From positions 56,340-120,339 of the forward strand of contig NZ_BBCE01000008.1 of assembly GCF_001311885.1 (NCBI RefSeq): a DNA stretch of 64,000 nt, written 5' to 3'. Below are positions 52,510 to 61,406 of the stretch, one piece after another. The notes beneath the pieces were generated by a model. The model was given only the letters and a program-made list of their open reading frames with translations, made no database searches and was not told the origin of the DNA. This stretch comes from Syntrophomonas palmitatica JCM 14374 (GTDB lineage: Bacteria > Bacillota > Syntrophomonadia > Syntrophomonadales > Syntrophomonadaceae). The position numbers and the translations under genes were made by a program. Each line of letters opens with the position of its first letter. The first letter of the stretch is position 1.

Positions 52510-53667
52510 TCAATAGATAATATCTTTAATGCGCTGAAATATATTGCTGTGCCTTTCTACCGCATCGCCGCTGACGAGGTCGGTGCTGTCCACCAGACCG
52601 CCGTCAACATAAACACTTAATGCTCCAACCTTTTGACCTGGCCGTATCGGAGCCTGCAGATCATAATTTATCTTCACCCTTTTTTCAAAATTGAGATCCT
52701 TCTCCCCCTGCCAGAGGAACAGGTCCTGACCAGGATAGATTCTGGCATATGCCATACTCCCGTTTTTTACCCGCAGTTCTTTAAAGATCTGAGAATGGTC
52801 AATTACTTTTACCGGCTTACAATTATTGAACCCATAGTTTAGCAGGCGGGTACAATCACCGCTGCGATCGCCTGACTGCAAGGCTACGGCTATGAGATGG
52901 CGGCCTTTTCGAATTGCCGAAGCAACCAAACATTTACCGGCATCATTGGTGGTACCGGTTTTGATGCCATTAGCACCCGGATAACTTTCTAAAAGGCGGT
53001 TGCTGTTAGTGATGTCTATTACTTGTGTATATGAGGGATGTTTAAACTTCGTCTGCTTGGTGGCTACAATTCTGGCCAAGTAAGGGTCATGGCACAGGTA
53101 CCTGCCAATAAGAGCCAGATCATAAGCGGTACTGTAATTATCGTGATTGGGGAGTCCAGAAGCATTCGCAAAATGGGTGTGCCTCGCCCCTAGAAGAAAG
53201 GCCTTTTGTGACATGAGATGGGCAAACAGCGCCTGTTCACCGGCACAATGTTCAGCCAGAACTACAGCCGCGTCATTAGCTGAACATATCAACCCTGCTT
53301 TTAATAGTTCTTCTACGGTCAGTTTCTGACCTTGGCGCAGGCCAATAACATAGCGCGGAGTCCGGGCTGCTTCAGAGCTGACGACAGCAGTTTCATTAAC
53401 CCTACAGTATTCTCTGGCTATAATGGCGGTCATCATTTTGGTGGTGCTGGCTACCTGGCGTTCTTCATGGGCATGACGTGAATAAAGAATCTGCCCGCTG
53501 GAACATTCTATCAGGCAACAGGCCGACGAACTTATATATGGTACGGCAAGAAGAGGTTTGGCCGAAACCGTAAACATTATCCCTGAAACAAGCAAGCTAA
53601 GAACAATTAGGTACGATAATTTCTGCATTTTGATCTTAGTTGGAGGTTTTTGCGGTTTTCTTTTCAA
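52510..53667 (-). CDS. dacF: D-alanyl-D-alanine carboxypeptidase, DacF-like (S11)
   Basis: Penicillin-binding serine DD-carboxypeptidase trimming peptidoglycan stem peptides. Signal/anchor near the N-terminus (LIVLSLLVSGIMFTVSA), then ASTTKMMTA (SxxK), SANDAAV (SxN) and GIKTGTTNDAG (KTG), and a C-terminal beta domain. In spore formers such enzymes act on spore cortex, which is a reasonable inference beside ylxY. Start uncertain: TTG at 53667 has AAGGA eight bases upstream and gives a basic n-region; ATG at 53628 also fits. It overlaps the ylxY end. Confidence 0.92.
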   Translation of the reverse strand: MKRKPQKPPTKIKMQKLSYLIVLSLLVSGIMFTVSAKPLLAVPYISSSACCLIECSSGQILYSRHAHEERQVASTTKMMTAIIAREYCRVNETAVVSSEAARTPRYVIGLRQGQKLTVEELLKAGLICSANDAAVVLAEHCAGEQALFAHLMSQKAFLLGARHTHFANASGLPNHDNYSTAYDLALIGRYLCHDPYLARIVATKQTKFKHPSYTQVIDITNSNRLLESYPGANGIKTGTTNDAGKCLVASAIRKGRHLIAVALQSGDRSGDCTRLLNYGFNNCKPVKVIDHSQIFKELRVKNGSMAYARIYPGQDLFLWQGEKDLNFEKRVKINYDLQAPIRPGQKVGALSVYVDGGLVDSTDLVSGDAVERHSNIFQRIKDIIY

Positions 53668-54385
53668 TCTTAGCATCCTTAAGCATTTCATCTATACTGA
53701 TCATCCTGTAGCCCTGTTTTTTTAACTGTCCCAGCATTTCAGGCAGTGCTTTTACAGTAGGTTCGGTAGGGTGCATAAGCACGATAGCGTCGTTATGCAC
53801 CCGGCTGACCACCCGGTTGACAATGGTTTCCGGAGCCGGACGCTGCCAATCAATTGTATCCAAACTCCACATAATGAATTCATAGTTCATATCGTTTACA
53901 GCTGTTACTAATTGCTGGCTTTTTTCCCCATAAGGAGAGGCAAAGAAACGCGATCTTTCCCCGGTAAGCTTATAAATAATCTCTTCAGCCTTTTTAATCT
54001 GTTCCTGGGTCTGGGCGCTGGAAAGCTGATCGAAATGCAAATGCTTGTAACCATGGTTTTGAATGCTGTGGCCGGCCTTCTTCATAGTTTTTAGCAATTC
54101 CGGGTGTTTTTCCGCCCATTTGCCGGTTACAAAGAAAGTGACCCGGGCATCATTTTTCTTAAAGGCCTCCAGCATAGCCGGAATATACTCTTCACCCCAG
54201 TCAACATTTACCGTCAAGGCTACAACTTTCTGTCCGGTATTGCCCTGGTAAACAGGGGACTTTTTGGGTGTGGCCACACCGGTATGATTAAAATAGACCA
54301 TAGAAACTCCTAAAAAACCGCATATCAATAGCAGCAATACTCCCGTTGTTAACAGGTTCCTTTTCGTAACAAAATAAATTCTCAT
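53636..54385 (-). CDS. ylxY: YlxY-like polysaccharide deacetylase-family protein
   Basis: NodB-domain protein of about 249 aa with an N-terminal membrane anchor (LLTTGVLLLLICGFLGVSM). Motif 2 HSIQNHGYKHLHF supplies both metal histidines and SPYGEKSQ and HPTEPTVKALP give later motifs, but motif 1 reads VNVDWGEE instead of TFDDG, so the second aspartate is replaced by tryptophan, as in the YlxY group, and activity may be altered. GGAGGG precedes ATG at 54383-54385. Same position as ylxY in Bacillus between pnpA and ymxG. Confidence 0.88.
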   Translation of the reverse strand: MRIYFVTKRNLLTTGVLLLLICGFLGVSMVYFNHTGVATPKKSPVYQGNTGQKVVALTVNVDWGEEYIPAMLEAFKKNDARVTFFVTGKWAEKHPELLKTMKKAGHSIQNHGYKHLHFDQLSSAQTQEQIKKAEEIIYKLTGERSRFFASPYGEKSQQLVTAVNDMNYEFIMWSLDTIDWQRPAPETIVNRVVSRVHNDAIVLMHPTEPTVKALPEMLGQLKKQGYRMISIDEMLKDAKIEKKTAKTSN

Positions 54386-55242
54386 GATTCCCTCCTTCCT
54401 AATATCTGCACCCAGACTTTGCCTCGGCTGATGCCAGCCTTTATGATGATAGGCCCGGGAGAATCGTTTAAAAATTTCAAATCCAGGCAACCATAGTCTA
54501 CAGTCGCATCCTGACCTGCCTCAATATATGGAACTGGTTTGCTGTGTTGATGCCGTTCGGTGATCTTTAACCCACTCTGCCTGACCGCGTTGTACAATGT
54601 GCTGGCTAGCTGACACACCCCTCCTCCATAATCGATGTCACTCCCCCCCATCAGGATTACCGGTGCAGGCATATAGCCCCTTTCTGCTGTTCTGGGGCCA
54701 ACCGTATCGTTAAAAGAGAATACTCCTCCCGGCCAGACCAGAGTATTATTAATAGCGGCAACAGCCAGAGATATGTTGGTAAAACGCTGGTAGCTTCCTG
54801 AAATCCAGGTTCCGTAACTGCCCAAAGGTTCCGTGACGGCTTGGATATCATGTACTGAATAGTGAGGCTCTATGTATATCCACTCCGCCTCTATGCGTTG
54901 ATTTTCATGGGCTTTCATGACTTTCCGCATGCTGGCATCTATGTTTATCATCTTTCCAGTCCTGCCGGGAATCACCTGCCCGCTTTCCTTATCCAGCTGG
55001 GGTTCAGCGGCCATAACCAGGCTGCGGGCTGCCATTTCCTGAATGCTTAATCTCACTTCACCAGGAAGCAGATTCTCCATGGTTTCTCCCTCCATGATTA
55101 CCCCCGGCTGTACACCATAAAAATGACGCTCCATTTTATCAAGCCACATGCTGATTATGGGAATGGTGATAAAAAAGCATATTAGCAGTATATTTCTGGA
55201 ATCCAGGTTGACTAAACGGTGTTGTCGGAAAAATATGCCCAC
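54382..55242 (-). CDS. VanW-family protein (YoaR-like)
   Basis: A 286-aa membrane-anchored exported protein. One N-terminal hydrophobic helix (NILLICFFITIPIISMWL), a central peptidoglycan-binding-like region, then the VanW domain: NTLVWPGGVFSFNDTVGPRT, GGGVCQLASTLYNA and RHQHSKPVPYI. The domain is widespread in Firmicutes, likely acting at the wall, but its chemistry is unproven; resistance should not be inferred. GTG start, weak ribosome-binding site. The stop overlaps the ylxY start by four bases. Confidence 0.85.
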   Translation of the reverse strand: MGIFFRQHRLVNLDSRNILLICFFITIPIISMWLDKMERHFYGVQPGVIMEGETMENLLPGEVRLSIQEMAARSLVMAAEPQLDKESGQVIPGRTGKMINIDASMRKVMKAHENQRIEAEWIYIEPHYSVHDIQAVTEPLGSYGTWISGSYQRFTNISLAVAAINNTLVWPGGVFSFNDTVGPRTAERGYMPAPVILMGGSDIDYGGGVCQLASTLYNAVRQSGLKITERHQHSKPVPYIEAGQDATVDYGCLDLKFLNDSPGPIIIKAGISRGKVWVQILGRRES

Positions 55243-55453
55243 CCCGCATTTTCAGCCAGAATTATAAACACAGGTTTCACAGTCTGCACAAATCTACAGC
55301 TTGCTTGCACCCACTCCGTCGCCAAATAATACTGTATGTTTGACTTGGCGCTCAAATGGTACCGCGCAAAGTTTTCACTAAAAATAATTATTCGCAGGCA
55401 TTGCAGACTATGCAGTAAAGTTTCTGTGCGTTGTTCAACGTTCGTACCCCGGA
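55243..55453. other. Intergenic stretch upstream of the VanW-like gene
   Basis: About 210 bases with no supported gene or RNA. The frames open here are not protein-like. It must contain the promoter for the vanW-like/ylxY unit; I could not place one confidently. Confidence 0.4.
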
Positions 55454-55484
55454 AAATGCAAATAAACCGAGACACCTCGGTTTA
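55454..55484 (-). terminator. Terminator after the two-component genes, copy 1 of a 31-base repeat
   Basis: AAACCGAG / CTCGGTTT stem with a four-base loop, trailing ATTTGCATTTT on the minus strand. The 31-base sequence is matched at 29 of 31 positions at 58576-58606. Confidence 0.75.
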
Positions 55485-55537
55485 TTGATAGTAATTGATT
55501 CATTTGTTAAAGAAGAAGCACAAGCCTTAATACATCT

Positions 55538-56230
55538 CTAAGTATTATTGAAACGATAGCCCGCCCCCCAAACAGTCTCAAGATACTGGGGGTTAGATGG
55601 GTCGCTTTCAATTTTCTCTCTGATTTTGCGGATATGAACGGCAACCGTACTAAGATCGCCAAGAGCTTCTTCACCCCATATATTGGCATATATTTGTTCC
55701 TTGCTGAGTACCCGGTTGGGATTACCCGCTAAAAACAGTAAAAGATCAAATTCTTTGGAGGAAAAGGGTATTTCCTGATCATGTAGGAAAACCCTGCGCG
55801 AACTTTTGTTAATCAAGAGTCCCTTGATTTGCAGTTCATCATTGGTATCCGGTCTAAAACCTGATAAACGTTCATAGCGAGCAATATGAGCTTTGACCCG
55901 GGCTACCAATTCCAATGGACTGAAGGGCTTAATCATATAATCGTCCGCACCCAGGCCCAGACCGCGAATTTTATCCATGTCCTCAGTTTTAGCCGATATC
56001 ATAATAATAGGAACAGCACTGGTTTTGCGTAATCTCCGGCATATCTCGAAGCCGTCCAAACTTGGAAGCATCAGGTCCAGAATAATCAAGTCATACTGCT
56101 CCTGCTGACTACGGTTTAAACCCTTGCGGCCATCAGATTCAATCTCAACGGTAAAGCCTTCAATCTCCAGGTAATCCCTTTCCAGTTCGGCAATGTTAAT
56201 CTCATCTTCAATAATCAGTATTTTTTTCAT
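55538..56230 (-). CDS. OmpR/PhoB-family response regulator
   Basis: A 230-aa DNA-binding response regulator. Receiver domain with acidic pocket EDE near residue 9, phospho-accepting aspartate in LIILDLMLP (about residue 54), switch lysine in DYMIKPFSP; then a winged-helix domain with EFDLLLFLAGNP and TVAVHIRKIREKIE. AGGGGAG precedes ATG; 11 bases from the kinase stop. Predicted sites are the 11-bp-spaced hexamers at 57847-57874. Confidence 0.93.
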   Translation of the reverse strand: MKKILIIEDEINIAELERDYLEIEGFTVEIESDGRKGLNRSQQEQYDLIILDLMLPSLDGFEICRRLRKTSAVPIIMISAKTEDMDKIRGLGLGADDYMIKPFSPLELVARVKAHIARYERLSGFRPDTNDELQIKGLLINKSSRRVFLHDQEIPFSSKEFDLLLFLAGNPNRVLSKEQIYANIWGEEALGDLSTVAVHIRKIREKIESDPSNPQYLETVWGAGYRFNNT

Positions 56231-56241
56231 ATCTGGCTCCC

Positions 56242-57717
56242 CTATTTATCCGCTTCATTCACAGTTTCCGGCACAGTTTCCGGTTTTACTTTCGGCAGAG
56301 TTAAGAATATGCTGGTGCCCGCGTTTTCTTCGCTTTCCGCCCAGATTCTGCCGCCGTGAGCTTCAATTATCTGTTTGGCTATAGAAAGGCCTAACCCGCT
56401 GCCGCCGCTTTGTCTGCTGCGGGCGGGATCGCCGCGATAAAGCCGGTCAAAAATATAGGGCAGGTTTTCAGCTGGAATACCATGCCCATTATCCTTGATT
56501 TCAATTATGGCTTCAGTTTCATTTTCCAGTAAAACGATTTCCAGCCAGGACAGCGGTTTGCTCCGATCACAATGTTGTTCGGCATTAATAATAATATTGT
56601 TGATGACCCGCTGCAATCTCTTACGGTCAGCTATAACCGGCGCCTGGCTGGGATAACTTCCGATATAGCTTACCTGAATACCGTTGCTTTCTAATTCATA
56701 TCCTTTTTCTTCCGCGCAGTCACGCAGAAAAGCCTCAATATTAACAGGTTCAAAATTAAAATCTAACTGTTTTAAATCCAGCTTGGAAAACAAAAATAAT
56801 TCATCAATTAACCGCTCCATTTCCACTGAGTTGTTATAGATTATTTGCATATATTTTTGTTCCTTATCAGGAGTCCTGGCCACTCCTTCCATCATTCCCT
56901 GCACATAGCCGCGGATAGAAGTGATAGGAGTTTTTAAATCATGTGAAATATTGGCTATTAACTCTTTGCGGTTGTTTTCATAACGCTGCCTGAGTGTTTG
57001 GGCATCTTTTAACTGCAGACGCATTTGTTCAAACGACTGGCACAACTCACCCACTTCATCCAACGAGCGGTAATTTATAGCACCATCCAGATTGCCACGG
57101 GCTATATCAGCCGTAGCCTTATTAAGTATCCGCAGCGGGGTTATAATACTCTTAGCCATGCGATAGCTGATCCAGAGGTTAATAAGCATGGCCACCAGCA
57201 GGGCTATGCCCAATACAATATCTTCAGCGGTCCCGGCGGTTTGGTTTGGGTTAGAAAAAATATATGCCCGTTCTTTTGATCGCTGAATGTAAAATCGCGA
57301 TATTTCAGAAGCATATAACCATGATGGTCAGGCGGCCGGTTGTTTTCTTGGAGTACTGTGGCGGCCCGCAGCCCCATAGCATCAATGTGTTTGGGTATAT
57401 ACACAAACTGGCCGTCTTTTTCGACTAAAACCATTAGAAACCTCTTATCAGTTTCCTGGTTTAACTGCTGTAGGTAAATGGGATCGGCCAGGCGATCGGA
57501 ATTTTTAGCGATTAAAGCGTCCAAACTGGCCACCAGTTTGCTATTGTGGCTTAATATCGTTTCCAGTGCAGGCTCTTCCGGTGCAGCGTATTGCTTATGA
57601 ACGAAACCATACCAAAAAACCAGCCAGGCCGAATAGTATCAGGGGAATCAGGATCATTGAAATATGGGAGACAGCCAGTTTATATCCTAATGAATGTCTG
57701 TTGCTCAACCCTCGCAT
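56242..57717 (-). CDS. Sensor histidine kinase (two frame breaks)
   Basis: Membrane sensor kinase of about 491 aa after repair. TM1 (SMILIPLILFGLAGFLVW), a roughly 130-aa extracellular sensor region with no recognised domain, TM2 (VLGIALLVAMLINLWIS), HAMP, HisKA with ANISHDLKTPITSIRGY, and an ATPase domain with NIIINAEQHC, DNGHGIPAE and SGLGLSIAKQI. Frame breaks: near 57604 one extra T (joining LVWF to VHKQYAAPEE) and near 57232 one missing G (joining TKPPG to TAEDIVLGIALL). ATG at 57715-57717 behind GGGGGA. Transcribed before the response regulator; divergent from the two small membrane genes. Confidence 0.9.
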
Positions 57718-57773
57718 ATTATCCCCCATTTGTTTTTTCATAATTAATGATAACAACCATTTATAAAGCTCAC

Positions 57774-57790
57774 CTTAATAAATTCTTAAA
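57774..57790. promoter_or_regulatory. Pair of CTTAAT-like hexamers, 11 bp apart
   Basis: CTTAAT at 57774 and CTTAAA at 57785, just upstream of the kinase gene; same spacing and wording as the triplet at 57847-57874. Candidate autoregulatory response-regulator site. Confidence 0.4.
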
Positions 57791-57846
57791 ATTTTATAAA
57801 GCCAAGTTTTCCTGGTAAAAGGTGGTTAAAAGAAAATTTCGTTTCT

Positions 57847-57901
57847 GTTAATAAAATCTTAATCTCAGCTTAGCCAGGATTTTCATTTTACTTTCTATAC
57901 T
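57847..57901 (+). promoter_or_regulatory. Three 11-bp-spaced response-regulator boxes and promoter
   Basis: GTTAAT, CTTAAT and CTTAGC begin at 57847, 57858 and 57869, exactly one helical turn apart, with five-base spacers, the arrangement bound by OmpR/PhoB-type regulators. A TATACT -10 box lies at 57896-57901; the third box takes the place of the missing -35, as in activator-dependent promoters. Followed by the 50-aa membrane ORF. Confidence 0.6.
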
Positions 57902-57944
57902 ATTATAAAGAAATACATTAATAATATTTGGAAGGGGGATAATA

Positions 57945-58097
57945 ATGGCTTTAATATTCAGGATTACGGCTGCTATGCGTTCAGTTGTTCAATTACTGGG
58001 TCTTCTAATATTGGGACTCGTCTTCATTGTTGCTCCTGAATTAGCCCTGGATCTTAGTATAAGTATATTCCGGTTCAGGTCAGAGCTGCAGGGATAA
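57945..58097 (+). CDS. 50-aa single-span membrane protein
   Basis: Begins MALIFRITAAMRSVVQLL, then one transmembrane helix (LLGLLILGLVFIVAP) and ends in a short, charged tail. GAAGGGGGATAATA precedes ATG, an excellent ribosome-binding site. No family recognised. Sits under the putative response-regulator promoter, 56 bases ahead of the DUF4405-like gene, suggesting joint regulation by the divergent two-component system. Confidence 0.65.
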   Translation: MALIFRITAAMRSVVQLLGLLILGLVFIVAPELALDLSISIFRFRSELQG

Positions 58098-58153
58098 CCT
58101 GAATAACTGCCCAGGGGCTTTCTATACAGGTCATCTAAAAAAAGAAGGGTAGG

Positions 58154-58507
58154 ATGAAAATGAAAAACAAAGGTAAATTTAATATTATACTTGATTTTCT
58201 TATGTTTCTGGTGATGCTGGGGTTGTTTTTTGTCAAAGGTGAATATCATGAGACCCTTGCTTATACCGTAGGCGGGCTGATCGTACTCCATATTATTCTG
58301 CACTGGCCGCAGATCAAAGCATTGTATCGTCAGCTACTGCCAAGCACCACTCAGCAGATTTTAGGAATTATACTTATCGTAGTCCTGGCTGTCGGGATAA
58401 TTACCATGCCCATGTACCTCCCCAATGCCGGGGAACGAGGTCACGGAGAATTTGGCCGGGGATACGGACCTTTGCCTGGCTACTCCGGGCATGGCAAATT
58501 CCATTAG
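58154..58507 (+). CDS. DUF4405-like small membrane protein
   Basis: A 117-aa protein with three hydrophobic helices. The paired histidines in KGEYHETLAYTVGGLIVLHIILHW resemble DUF4405/cytochrome b561-type membrane proteins, where they bind haem, but haem binding here is inference. The C-terminus is Gly/His-rich (GERGHGEFGRGYGPLPGY), possibly metal-interacting. Start ATG behind GAAGGGTAGG. Divergent from and probably controlled by the two-component system next to it. Confidence 0.75.
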   Translation: MKMKNKGKFNIILDFLMFLVMLGLFFVKGEYHETLAYTVGGLIVLHIILHWPQIKALYRQLLPSTTQQILGIILIVVLAVGIITMPMYLPNAGERGHGEFGRGYGPLPGYSGHGKFH

Positions 58508-58528
58508 CATTGCAAGCATGTTAAACCT

Positions 58529-58556
58529 GCAGAGGCAGTTTATAAATTGCCTCTGC
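58529..58556 (+). terminator. Hairpin after the DUF4405-like gene
   Basis: Perfect nine-base arms GCAGAGGCA / TGCCTCTGC with a ten-base loop; only a weak T run follows, so it may terminate poorly or stabilise the mRNA end. Confidence 0.5.
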
Positions 58557-58575
58557 AAGGATTTAATTCCCTCAG

Positions 58576-58606
58576 AAATGCAAATAAACCGAGACGTCTC
58601 GGTTTA
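58576..58606 (-). terminator. pnp terminator, copy 2 of a 31-base repeat
   Basis: Palindromic AAACCGAGACGTCTCGGTTT followed on the minus strand by ATTTGCATTT. Differs from the copy at 55454-55484 at two adjacent loop bases. Confidence 0.75.
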
Positions 58607-58639
58607 CTTGTTAACTGCCTATTAAGTTGTGGGCCGCTG

Positions 58640-60748
58640 TTATTCAGGTTTTACAGCGTTCTTTAACACAGCTTTGCGCGAAAGGTTAACCCGTCCCTGC
58701 CTGTCGATCTCAGTACATTTGACCAGAATCTGATCACCTATATTAACGACATCGGTAACCTTGTTGACCCTTTCTTCCGCGAGTTGTGAAATATGCACCA
58801 GGCCTTCTTTGCCTTGGGAACCCAGGACACCGGGTATAATCTCTACAAAAGCACCGAAATCCATGATGCGCTTAACCGTACCCATATAGGTCTTGCCAAC
58901 TTCGACTTCAGCCACAATTGAATCAACCAGGAATTTAGCCTTGGCTGCCGCCTCTTGGTCGGTTGCCATGATAAAGAGACTGCCGTCATCTTCGATATCG
59001 ATTTTGCAGCCGGTCTCATCCACGATTTTGTGGATTACCTTTCCGCCCGGGCCGATGACTTCCCGGATCTTATCAGGATGAATCTGCATGCGAATCAGGC
59101 GGGGCGCAAAGGGAGATAACTCGGTATTGGGCTTGTCAATACACTCCAGCATCTTCTGCATAATGAACATGCGGCCTTCACGGGCCTGCTTCATGGCTGC
59201 GGCTATTATATCGCGGTTTATCCCGGTGATCTTAATATCCATTTGTACGGCGGTAACGCCTTTTTCCGTGCCGGCCAGTTTGAAATCCATATCACCCAAA
59301 GCATCCTCGATGCCCTGAATATCACTCAGAATGGCAAACTTATCCTCAGCGGTAACCAGGCCCATAGCTATGCCAGATACGGGAGCTTTGATTGGAACCC
59401 CGGCATGCATCAGCGAAAGGGTGCTGCCGCAAACGCTGCCCATAGAACTAGAACCGTTGGATTCAAGCACCTCTGAAACTACTCTAATGGTATAGGGGAA
59501 TTCTTCTTCGGATGGCAGTACAGCCAATAAGGCTCTCTCCGCCAGGGCGCCATGCCCTATTTCTCTGCGGCCCGGACCACGCATCGGCTTGGTCTCTCCG
59601 GTGCTGTAGGGAGGAAAATTATAGTGGTGGATATAACGTTTTCGATCGGCTCTTCCCAATCCATCCAGAATCTGTTCCTCACTGGCAGCCCCCAATGTGG
59701 TAACAGACAAGACCTGGGTTTGACCCCGGGTAAATAGGCCTGTACCATGAGTCCGAGGCAAAAATCCTACTTCACAGCTTATCGGTCTTATTTCTGTCAG
59801 GCTGCGTCCGTCTACACGGTCACCGTCCTCCAGAACCATGCGGCGAACAACTTCTTTCATGAGTTTGTCCACCAGGTTGTCAATGTCTTTCATGTCATCC
59901 GGATAAATTTCGCTGAAGTGTTCCAAAACCTTATCTTTGGCCTGGTCCATTTGTTCTTCACGTGATTTCTTATCCGGATTGCGGACTGCCTCTTCCAGTA
60001 TAGGGAGGGCATATTCGCGAACCGTCTGATTGATAGATTCATCAATAACTTGAGCGATGACCTCGATTTTGGGTTTTCCGAGTTCAGCAATAATCGGTTC
60101 CTGGAATTCTACTATGCGTTTAATTTCTTCATGGGCAAACATAATCGCTTCCAGCATCTGATCCTCTGGTAATTGGTTGGCATGCCCTTCTACCATCATT
60201 ATGGCTTCTCTGGTTCCTGCCACCACCATATGCAGATCGCTTTTCTCTTCCTGTTCCACAGTGGGATTTATTATCATCTGCCCATCCACCATACCCACGA
60301 TTACCGCAGCAATGGGCCCGGCAAAAGGAATATCCGATACTCCCAGAGCCAATGAAGCGCCGATAGTGGCAGTGACATCAGCCGGATTGTCCGGTTCCAC
60401 TGACATAACCGTTGCGACTATATGGATGTCATTGCGAAAACCTTTGGGAAACAGCGGCCGGATAGGACGATCCAACTGCCGTGCTGAAAGGGTAGCCAGT
60501 TCCGTAGCCCGGCCTTCACGTTTAATAAAACCACCGGGTATTTTCCCTACTGCATACTGTTTTTCTTCGTAGTCCACAGTCAGCGGGAAAAAATCAATAC
60601 CTTCACGCGGCTGTTTGGAAGCCGTAGCCGTAACCAGAACCACGGTATCCCCATATCTTACTACGGCTGAGCCATTAGCCTGCTTGGCAACCTGGCCTAT
60701 CTCCACCACCAGCGGACGACCAGCGATCTCAGTTTGATACTTGTGCAG
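58640..60748 (-). CDS. pnp: Polyribonucleotide nucleotidyltransferase, probable CTG start
   Basis: PNPase, phosphorolytic 3'-5' exoribonuclease, about 702 aa. Two RNase PH domains (N-terminal [21 protein letters not shown]; second with [22 protein letters not shown]), then a KH domain ([17 protein letters not shown]) and S1 domain ([21 protein letters not shown]). The first usual start codon is GTG at 60709, without a ribosome-binding site and already inside conserved sequence; in frame upstream lies [12 protein letters not shown], typical PNPase start, led by a CTG at 60746-60748, 11 bases after AGGAGG. An ATA one codon earlier is the alternative, or a base error. Follows rpsO, as in most bacteria. 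Confidence 0.93.
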   Translation of the reverse strand: MHKYQTEIAGRPLVVEIGQVAKQANGSAVVRYGDTVVLVTATASKQPREGIDFFPLTVDYEEKQYAVGKIPGGFIKREGRATELATLSARQLDRPIRPLFPKGFRNDIHIVATVMSVEPDNPADVTATIGASLALGVSDIPFAGPIAAVIVGMVDGQMIINPTVEQEEKSDLHMVVAGTREAIMMVEGHANQLPEDQMLEAIMFAHEEIKRIVEFQEPIIAELGKPKIEVIAQVIDESINQTVREYALPILEEAVRNPDKKSREEQMDQAKDKVLEHFSEIYPDDMKDIDNLVDKLMKEVVRRMVLEDGDRVDGRSLTEIRPISCEVGFLPRTHGTGLFTRGQTQVLSVTTLGAASEEQILDGLGRADRKRYIHHYNFPPYSTGETKPMRGPGRREIGHGALAERALLAVLPSEEEFPYTIRVVSEVLESNGSSSMGSVCGSTLSLMHAGVPIKAPVSGIAMGLVTAEDKFAILSDIQGIEDALGDMDFKLAGTEKGVTAVQMDIKITGINRDIIAAAMKQAREGRMFIMQKMLECIDKPNTELSPFAPRLIRMQIHPDKIREVIGPGGKVIHKIVDETGCKIDIEDDGSLFIMATDQEAAAKAKFLVDSIVAEVEVGKTYMGTVKRIMDFGAFVEIIPGVLGSQGKEGLVHISQLAEERVNKVTDVVNIGDQILVKCTEIDRQGRVNLSRKAVLKNAVKPE

Positions 60749-60784
60749 TATTTAAATCTCCTCCTTTCTTATAGTTCTGTACAT

Positions 60785-60818
60785 ATAAAGTGAAAGAGCG
60801 GCTTTTTCCGCTCTTTAC
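60785..60818 (-). terminator. rpsO-pnp intergenic hairpin
   Basis: AAAGAGCGG / CCGCTCTTT stem with a six-base loop directly after the rpsO stop; short T run. It may partly terminate or protect the rpsO 3' end, and could serve as an RNase III site as in other rpsO-pnp pairs (inference). Confidence 0.6.
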
Positions 60819-61084
60819 CTGCGAAGACCCAACCGGGTAACGATGCTGCGATAACGTTCGAAGTCGTTCTTCTTCAGGTATTCCAGCAAGGCCCGGCGCT
60901 GTCCCACCATTTTCAACAGACCACGGCGGGAATGATGATCCTTCTTATTTATTTTCAGATGCTCATTGAGATAATTAATTCTCTCGGTTAAAATAGCTAT
61001 CTGAACTTCAGGAGAACCGGTGTCATTTTCATGAATCTGAAAATTCTTAATAAGCTCCTGTTTCCTGTCTGGAGTTAAAGCCAA
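60815..61084 (-). CDS. rpsO: Ribosomal protein S15
   Basis: Primary-binding 30S protein, 89 aa. [46 protein letters not shown] and the [18 protein letters not shown] end are standard. TTG at 61082-61084 lies eight bases after GAGGAGG and gives the normal length; the GTG three codons earlier would place the ribosome-binding site too close. Preceded by a long leader and its own promoter. Confidence 0.97.
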   Translation of the reverse strand: MALTPDRKQELIKNFQIHENDTGSPEVQIAILTERINYLNEHLKINKKDHHSRRGLLKMVGQRRALLEYLKKNDFERYRSIVTRLGLRR

Positions 61085-61316
61085 GTATTTCACCTCCTCT
61101 TCTATAATCGCCTATGAACCAAGAAATACGCCGGTGAAAATCGCAAACCCTAGTTCATGGTTCCAGCCAGCAGAACTGTTTCTGCTTTATATGCCGCTGT
61201 ACTCTGCCTGGCAAGAAAGAACGCCGCTCCAATTCTCTGCTTCAGAACGGTACAACCTACTATTCTGAATTTTGCCAGTCTCAGGGCATATTTATACCTG
61301 CTGTGCGTCAACAGCC
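61085..61316 (-). promoter_or_regulatory. Long rpsO leader, candidate S15 autoregulatory RNA
   Basis: About 230 untranslated bases lie between the promoter and rpsO. On the minus strand it can form AGCAGAA / TTCTGCT (61169-61186) and a longer-range ATGAAC / GTTCAT pairing close to the ribosome-binding site. Firmicutes S15 commonly represses itself through leader structures; whether this leader does is inference. The reading frame crossing it is not protein-like. Confidence 0.45.
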
Positions 61317-61323
61317 AAGGTAA

Positions 61324-61352
61324 ATTGTAGCACAGCCCCGGAAAAATGTAAA
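61324..61352 (-). promoter_or_regulatory. sigma-A promoter of rpsO-pnp
   Basis: TTTACA, 17 bases, TACAAT on the minus strand, about 235 bases upstream of the rpsO start. Confidence 0.7.
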
Positions 61353-61406
61353 CTTTACCTGGAGCTTCGAAAATAACAGCTATAATTTCATGTCCGTTTA
61401 AATCGA

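Noticed and set aside
54382..55242. VanW-domain gene as a sign of glycopeptide resistance
   Set aside because: No vanH, vanA, vanX or vanRS-like genes with it; VanW domains are common in Firmicutes without resistance.
55212..55475. Minus-strand 87-aa open frame upstream of the VanW-like gene
   Set aside because: No ribosome-binding site, crosses the terminator hairpin at 55454-55484 and overlaps the VanW-like start; treated as non-coding.
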